Made by a program: the position numbers and the translations under genes
From: Collinsella sp.
GTDB taxonomy: Bacteria > Actinomycetota > Coriobacteriia > Coriobacteriales > Coriobacteriaceae
Reading direction: 5' to 3'
DNA: 8,253 bases
NCBI GenBank assembly: GCA_022728415.1
Contig: JAIJJM010000079.1
Span: 1 to 8,253 of the forward strand
Shown: one piece after another, positions 5,424-8,253 of the stretch
Layout: the number at the start of each line of letters is the position of its first letter
Numbering within the stretch: the stretch's first letter is position 1
Notes under the pieces: model-generated
What the model saw: the letters and a program-made list of their open reading frames with translations, nothing else
What the model was told of the DNA's origin: nothing
The model's database searches: none

Positions 5424-6467
5424 CTACTCAAAGTATTGGAACTTGTTGGTCGAGAAGGCAAACGTGACGACAAAGCCTTCGCCGGGCTCGGATTCCGCGG
5501 TGACGTCGATGCCCATCTTGGAGCACAGACGCGCCACCAGGTAGAGGCCGATGCCCGTTGCGCGCTTGGTGGTGCGACCGTTGTCGCCGGTAAAGCCCTT
5601 CTCGAACACGCGGGGCAGATCTGCCGCGCTCACGCCACAGCCGTTGTCGGCAACGATAAGCTCGATGTGCTCGCTTGCCAGGCCCTCGTCCAGCAACGCA
5701 CCCGAAAACACGATCCTTGCGCCGTCCTCACGCGCATACTTTATGCTGTTCTGAATGAGCTGGCCCAAAATAAACTCGAGCCACTTCTCGTCGGTAAAGA
5801 CCTCAAAGTCGAGGTTCTCGCACACCGGGGCCACGTGCGCCGCGATGAGCTCACGCGCGTTGGCTTTTATCGCACCCGTCACCAGGGTCTTGAGATCCCA
5901 GCGGCGAATCAGGTAGTCGCGCTCCACGACTTCCGAGCGCGCGTAGTACAGCGCCTGGTCGATATAGCGCTCCATACGAGCCAGCTCACGGCCCAGGTCA
6001 TCCACGCGCGACAGGTCGTCTTCGCTGCCGTCCAGGTTTTCCAAAATCAGGTGAGCCGCCGCCAGGGGCAGCTTGGCCTCGTGGACCCAGCTCTCGATAT
6101 AGTCGCGATAGTCATCGGTCTGATGCCGGCCTTCGGCAACCTCGTCGCAGGCAGCTTTGCCCACCCGTCGTAAAACCTCGTACTCGAGCTCGCCCTCGGC
6201 ATAGGTTGGGCATTGCACCATCTCTTGCACCCACGCGGGGCTCTCCAGCTCCTCGGCCGCGCGCTCCAGCTGACGCAGAAAACGGCGACGACGCGCGTAC
6301 TCGATCACAATACCCAGCATGCCAAAGATCAAGGACACGCCGACCGTCACGACCACGATAGAAACGGGTGCGCCGCCGACCGTCAGCACAAAGCAGCTCA
6401 GCAGTACGCCGCACGTCCACACGGCGACGGGAAGCAGCGCATCTTTAAAGAATTTGGCAAACGACAT
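5424..6467 (-). CDS. intramembrane-sensing sensor histidine kinase (BceS/GraS-like)
   Basis: Membrane sensor kinase that autophosphorylates and passes phosphate to the regulator encoded just upstream. It has 347 residues. Two membrane helices (about 11-30 and 33-56) are separated by only a few residues, so there is no extracellular sensor domain; this is the mark of intramembrane-sensing kinases, which often respond through a partner transporter to cell-envelope antibiotics. Catalytic boxes are complete: H-box WVHEAKLPLAAAHL with His129, N-box with Asn240 (LIQNSIKYA), G1 DNGCG at 274-278, F-box FEKGF, and G2 ATGIGLYL at 303-310. ATG 6467 is chosen because AGGTG, overlapping the regulator's stop, lies six bases upstream. 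A GTG at 6476 abutting that stop is the alternative, giving three extra residues. The nine-base gap to the regulator indicates one operon. No ABC transporter gene is nearby in this window. Confidence 0.92.
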   Translation of the reverse strand: MSFAKFFKDALLPVAVWTCGVLLSCFVLTVGGAPVSIVVVTVGVSLIFGMLGIVIEYARRRRFLRQLERAAEELESPAWVQEMVQCPTYAEGELEYEVLRRVGKAACDEVAEGRHQTDDYRDYIESWVHEAKLPLAAAHLILENLDGSEDDLSRVDDLGRELARMERYIDQALYYARSEVVERDYLIRRWDLKTLVTGAIKANARELIAAHVAPVCENLDFEVFTDEKWLEFILGQLIQNSIKYAREDGARIVFSGALLDEGLASEHIELIVADNGCGVSAADLPRVFEKGFTGDNGRTTKRATGIGLYLVARLCSKMGIDVTAESEPGEGFVVTFAFSTNKFQYFE

Positions 6468-6476
6468 GACCGGCAC

Positions 6477-7148
6477 CTAGACTGAATAGCCCTGGCCGCG
6501 GTGCGTGGTCAGATACCCCTTGATACCGATTTTTTCGAGTGTAGTGCGCAGGCGGTTGATGTTGACGGTGAGCGTATTGTCGTCCACGAAGGCATCGGAG
6601 TCCCACAGGTCCTGCATGATAGCCGAGCGCGAAACGATCTTGCCCGCGCGGCTCAGAAGCAGCGAGAGGATACGCAGTTCGTTTTTGGTGAGCTCGGTAC
6701 TGTCGCCGGATGCCGTATTGCTGGCTATGGAACGGGCGAGATCGAGTTCCAGCCCCTTATGGACGAGCGTGCTGCGCTCGCCCGCCGTCGCGGTGCGACG
6801 CAGCAAGGCATTGATGCGCGCCACGAGCACGCGCGCGCTGTAGGGCTTGGAAACGAAATCGTCCGCGCCGAGCGTCATAGCCATGACCTCGTCGATCTCG
6901 GTCGTGCGCGACGTGAGGACGATGATGGGGACCTCGGATTCGTGACGGACTTCGTGGCAGATATGCTGGCCGTCCTTGACGGGAAGCGTGAGGTCGAGCA
7001 GCACCAGGTCGGGCGCGGCGGCCAGAATATCGCGCGAGACGTGCTCAAACGATTCGCATGCCTCAACCTCAAAACCGGCACGGGCAAGGATATCGGCAAG
7101 CTCGCGACGAATGGGCTCGTCGTCCTCAACGATATAGATCAGCGCCAT
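6477..7148 (-). CDS. OmpR/PhoB-family response regulator
   Basis: DNA-binding transcription factor, partner of the histidine kinase encoded nine bases downstream. It has 223 residues, the usual size. The receiver domain (about 1-115) has acidic residues D9/D10 (IVEDDEP), phospho-acceptor D52 (LVLLDLTLP), switch residue T79 (IIVLTS) and K101 (VSKPY). After a linker near 115-125, a winged-helix output domain begins. It contains LTKNELRILSLLLSRAGKIVSR, the recognition-helix region DDNTLTVNINRLRTTLEKIG and the C-terminal hairpin THRGQGY. The layout resembles BceR/GraR-type regulators. The start is ATG 7148, with a GAGGGGAG purine run about eight bases upstream; a longer open frame to 7547 exists but enters the next gene and lacks family similarity. 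A 16-bp palindrome about 60 bases upstream may be an operator. Confidence 0.95.
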   Translation of the reverse strand: MALIYIVEDDEPIRRELADILARAGFEVEACESFEHVSRDILAAAPDLVLLDLTLPVKDGQHICHEVRHESEVPIIVLTSRTTEIDEVMAMTLGADDFVSKPYSARVLVARINALLRRTATAGERSTLVHKGLELDLARSIASNTASGDSTELTKNELRILSLLLSRAGKIVSRSAIMQDLWDSDAFVDDNTLTVNINRLRTTLEKIGIKGYLTTHRGQGYSV

Positions 7149-7191
7149 GGATTCCGCTCCCCTCTTGGTTGTCTTGCCACCATTATGGCTG

Positions 7192-7197
7192 CGAAAC
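7192..7197 (-). promoter_or_regulatory. candidate -10 element of the two-component operon
   Basis: CATAAT on the minus strand lies 44 bases before the regulator's ATG, giving a leader of about 35-40 bases. The -35 position falls at about 7215-7220, inside the palindrome at 7207-7222, and matches the consensus poorly, as would suit a promoter needing an activator. Confidence 0.35.
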
Positions 7198-7206
7198 TGC
7201 AGGTGT

Positions 7207-7222
7207 GCACCGCGCGCGGTGC
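7207..7222. promoter_or_regulatory. 16-bp perfect palindrome upstream of the response regulator gene
   Basis: GCACCGCGCGCGGTGC is a perfect even palindrome. It covers the expected -35 region of the operon's candidate promoter, a common position for an operator. Alternatively it is a chance product of GC-rich sequence. The binding protein is not known; autoregulation by the regulator is one possibility. Confidence 0.4.
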
Positions 7223-7327
7223 CAAGGTGACAGAACTGTTCGCGAGCGGGGGCGTTTTGTCCGCCTCGCACTCGCAGCGGTGGCGAGGACCAAAATGATT
7301 CTTTAATCCCCGTCCCAAAAAAATCAT

Positions 7328-8059
7328 TTAGTGGCGGGCGCGGAGCTTTTCGTAGCCGTCGGCGAAGAAGGCGACCGTGGCGGCGTCGGACTCGGTGGCG
7401 TCCGTCTCGGTGGCAGGCACCACGCCGTGCTCGTCGCTCACTAGGAACAGCGCACCCTTGAGCTGAGCGGGAATGTCCACGCGCGTGACCGGGATGCCCT
7501 TGGTCTGGGCCAACTGCTCGATGAGCGTCGCCGTGCCGCACAGGCACTCGTCCGCTGGCGCCACAAAGGCCAGCTCACCGTTGTTGACGGCGGCGAGCAG
7601 CTCGGGCGCCACGCCGGTCTCGTCGGCCTCGGAGCGAGCCTCGGCGGAGCGGGCACGCAGCGCCTTGGCCGACGTATCGGCCAGCGGCTCGTACTCACCC
7701 ACCGTCATGGCGGCATTGCCGTTAACGTCGATTACCAGCATGAGTACGCCGTCGCGCGCGGTGTAGTCGCCCTCGGCAAGCGACCACTCAACGTGCTGCT
7801 TGGCCCAGCTGAGCATGTTATGGGTAAGCGGTTCGCCCTGCACCAGGCGCTCGGACAACGCGCGGATGTGACGATTGAGCATGGGTACCTTTTTGTTGGA
7901 CATGCGCCAACGGCAGATGAGCGCAGGCTTGTCGAGCGTGAACTTCTCGACCGCCTCCTGATTGGCGCAAAAATCCTCGTACGCACGCTGATCCTCGGCA
8001 TTGCCAAACAGCTCGGCATCATCAATCTGGGGCATGGTTGTACCTTTCGTGTTAGTCAT
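7328..8059 (-). CDS. hypothetical protein with class IV aminotransferase / aminodeoxychorismate lyase-like layout
   Basis: I do not recognise this 243-residue protein with certainty. By eye its segment order follows the class IV PLP enzyme fold. KKVPMLNRHIRAL (56-68) resembles the N-terminal 'RLERHLxRL' block. GVLMLVIDVNGNAAMTVGEYEPL (104-126) resembles the small-domain strands. AAVNNGELAFVAP, CLCGTATLIEQLAQTKGIPV and ALFLVSDEHGVVPATETD (156-220) resemble the C-terminal PLP half ('DGELVTPP', 'CLPGITRxxVIELAxxxGI', 'ADEVFLTxSLxGVxPV'). It is shorter than the usual 270-290 because the middle is compressed. Lys132 in SAKALR is the best candidate for the catalytic lysine, but the usual E-G-x-x-x-N contact is not evident, so activity is doubtful. 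There is no signal peptide or membrane segment. The start at 8059 has AAGAGG upstream; ATG 8035 with AAAGG is an alternative. It is probably separate from the two-component operon. Confidence 0.75.
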   Translation of the reverse strand: MTNTKGTTMPQIDDAELFGNAEDQRAYEDFCANQEAVEKFTLDKPALICRWRMSNKKVPMLNRHIRALSERLVQGEPLTHNMLSWAKQHVEWSLAEGDYTARDGVLMLVIDVNGNAAMTVGEYEPLADTSAKALRARSAEARSEADETGVAPELLAAVNNGELAFVAPADECLCGTATLIEQLAQTKGIPVTRVDIPAQLKGALFLVSDEHGVVPATETDATESDAATVAFFADGYEKLRARH

Positions 8060-8067
8060 TCCGTCCT

Positions 8068-8073
8068 CTTATA
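8068..8073 (-). promoter_or_regulatory. candidate -10 / Shine-Dalgarno overlap before the hypothetical gene
   Basis: The minus strand reads TATAAGAGG just before ATG 8059. TATAAG could be a -10 hexamer, in which case transcription would begin at about 8061 and the first ATG would be leaderless, favouring the second ATG at 8035. Alternatively AAGAGG is the ribosome binding site for 8059 and the promoter lies farther right. Both cannot fully hold, so the start is left open. Confidence 0.3.
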
Positions 8074-8076
8074 CCA

Positions 8077-8111
8077 AAAAGACGGTCCTCCAAACGGAGC
8101 GACCGTCTTTT
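8077..8111. terminator. bidirectional terminator-like hairpin
   Basis: Bases 8077-8087 pair with 8101-8111 (AAAAGACGGTC and its complement). After a bulged C8100, CTCC (8088-8091) pairs with GGAG (8096-8099) around an AAAC loop. A and T tracts flank the GC-rich stem on both strands, with TTTTTGG on the minus strand. It would end a minus-strand gene lying off the right edge, or act as an attenuator in the leader of the gene starting at 8059. Confidence 0.7.
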
Positions 8112-8151
8112 GCAGAGATTATTTTGACGATATGGTCAGGCGAACGATCAG

Positions 8152-8181
8152 CTTAATGGGATAGAACAACATCCCATTAAG
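8152..8181. repeat. 11-bp perfect inverted repeat
   Basis: CTTAATGGGAT (8152-8162) and ATCCCATTAAG (8171-8181) form a perfect 11-bp stem with an eight-base loop, followed on the plus strand by GGTTTTCC. The T-run is too short and broken for a strong terminator. It may be a second terminator, an operator or part of a larger repeat continuing to the right. Confidence 0.6.
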
Positions 8182-8222
8182 GGTTTTCCAAGTGCCCGAG
8201 ATTGCCCCGAAAGAGGAGCGCC

Positions 8223-8239
8223 GCGTACTAAATGTACGC
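8223..8239. repeat. short inverted repeat at the right edge
   Basis: GCGTAC-TAAAT-GTACGC forms a six-bp dyad with a five-base centre. No gene is visible between 8112 and 8253. The dyad could be an operator or the tip of a larger structure whose other arm lies beyond the window. Confidence 0.35.
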
Positions 8240-8253
8240 AAGCGACGGTTTGA

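Noticed and set aside
5127..5544. Two plus-strand frames of 83 and 94 codons after the stress protein gene
   Set aside because: They cross a strong terminator and direct repeats, have no convincing start sites and show no family signal.
5436..6173. 245-codon open frame on the plus strand
   Set aside because: It is antisense to the histidine kinase, whose H, N and G boxes prove the minus strand.
6501..7298. 265-codon open frame on the plus strand
   Set aside because: It is antisense to the response regulator and its promoter, with no recognisable domain.
7264..7326. Terminator after the hypothetical gene (CCTCGC...GCGAGG stem and AAATGATT...AATCATTT arms)
   Set aside because: The first stem has no T-run and the second is AT-rich with a large loop, so neither is a confident terminator. 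They are left as weak possibilities.
7149..7547. N-terminal extension of the response regulator frame up to 7547
   Set aside because: The receiver domain begins right at ATG 7148 with a good purine-rich site. The extra 133 codons run through a promoter region into another gene's frame and are Arg/His-rich.

Overview
This window looks like a chromosomal stretch of a high-GC actinobacterium of the Coriobacteriia, most likely a gut species close to Collinsella. That is an inference. It rests on GC-rich, strongly biased codon use, good AGGAGG-type ribosome binding sites with some GTG and TTG starts, the protein style (for example an undecaprenyl-diphosphatase with an Ala/Asp-rich insertion), and intergenic spaces rich in palindromes. 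No 16S rRNA or other decisive marker is present.

Layout from left to right: (1) 1-1698, minus strand, the N-terminal two thirds or more of a PcrA/UvrD superfamily 1 helicase that runs off the left edge. (2) 1699-1972, a divergent intergenic region with a long inverted repeat. (3) 1973-2968, plus strand, a D-isomer-specific 2-hydroxyacid dehydrogenase with an unusual nucleotide-binding loop. (4) 2969-3450, a 482-base space between convergent genes that holds two striking hairpins, an unexplained stretch, and a probable terminator. (5) 3451-4425, minus strand, UppP with a TTG start. (6) 4426-4674, a divergent promoter region. (7) 4675-5112, plus strand, an ATP-binding-type universal stress protein. 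(8) 5113-5423, a convergent intergenic region with a classic bidirectional terminator and a pair of 19-bp direct repeats. (9) 5424-7148, minus strand, a two-component operon of an OmpR-type regulator followed by an intramembrane-sensing histidine kinase. (10) 7328-8059, minus strand, a protein not annotated with certainty whose layout resembles the class IV aminotransferase / aminodeoxychorismate lyase fold. (11) 8060-8253, a structured intergenic edge with three hairpins.

The genes are mostly separate housekeeping or stress units: DNA repair (PcrA), recycling of the cell-wall lipid carrier (UppP), stress (Usp) and envelope sensing. A BceS/GraS-like kinase is plausibly linked to cell-envelope or antimicrobial-peptide stress, and UppP is an envelope gene that could be functionally related, but no sequence evidence connects them. 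I do not see a mobile element with its own transposase, a CRISPR array, tRNA, rRNA or a defence island. No clear new multi-gene system is visible. The items most worth a second look are the family-like intergenic palindromes around the dehydrogenase, the twin 19-bp repeats downstream of the kinase gene, the dehydrogenase's altered cofactor loop, and the aminotransferase-like protein.
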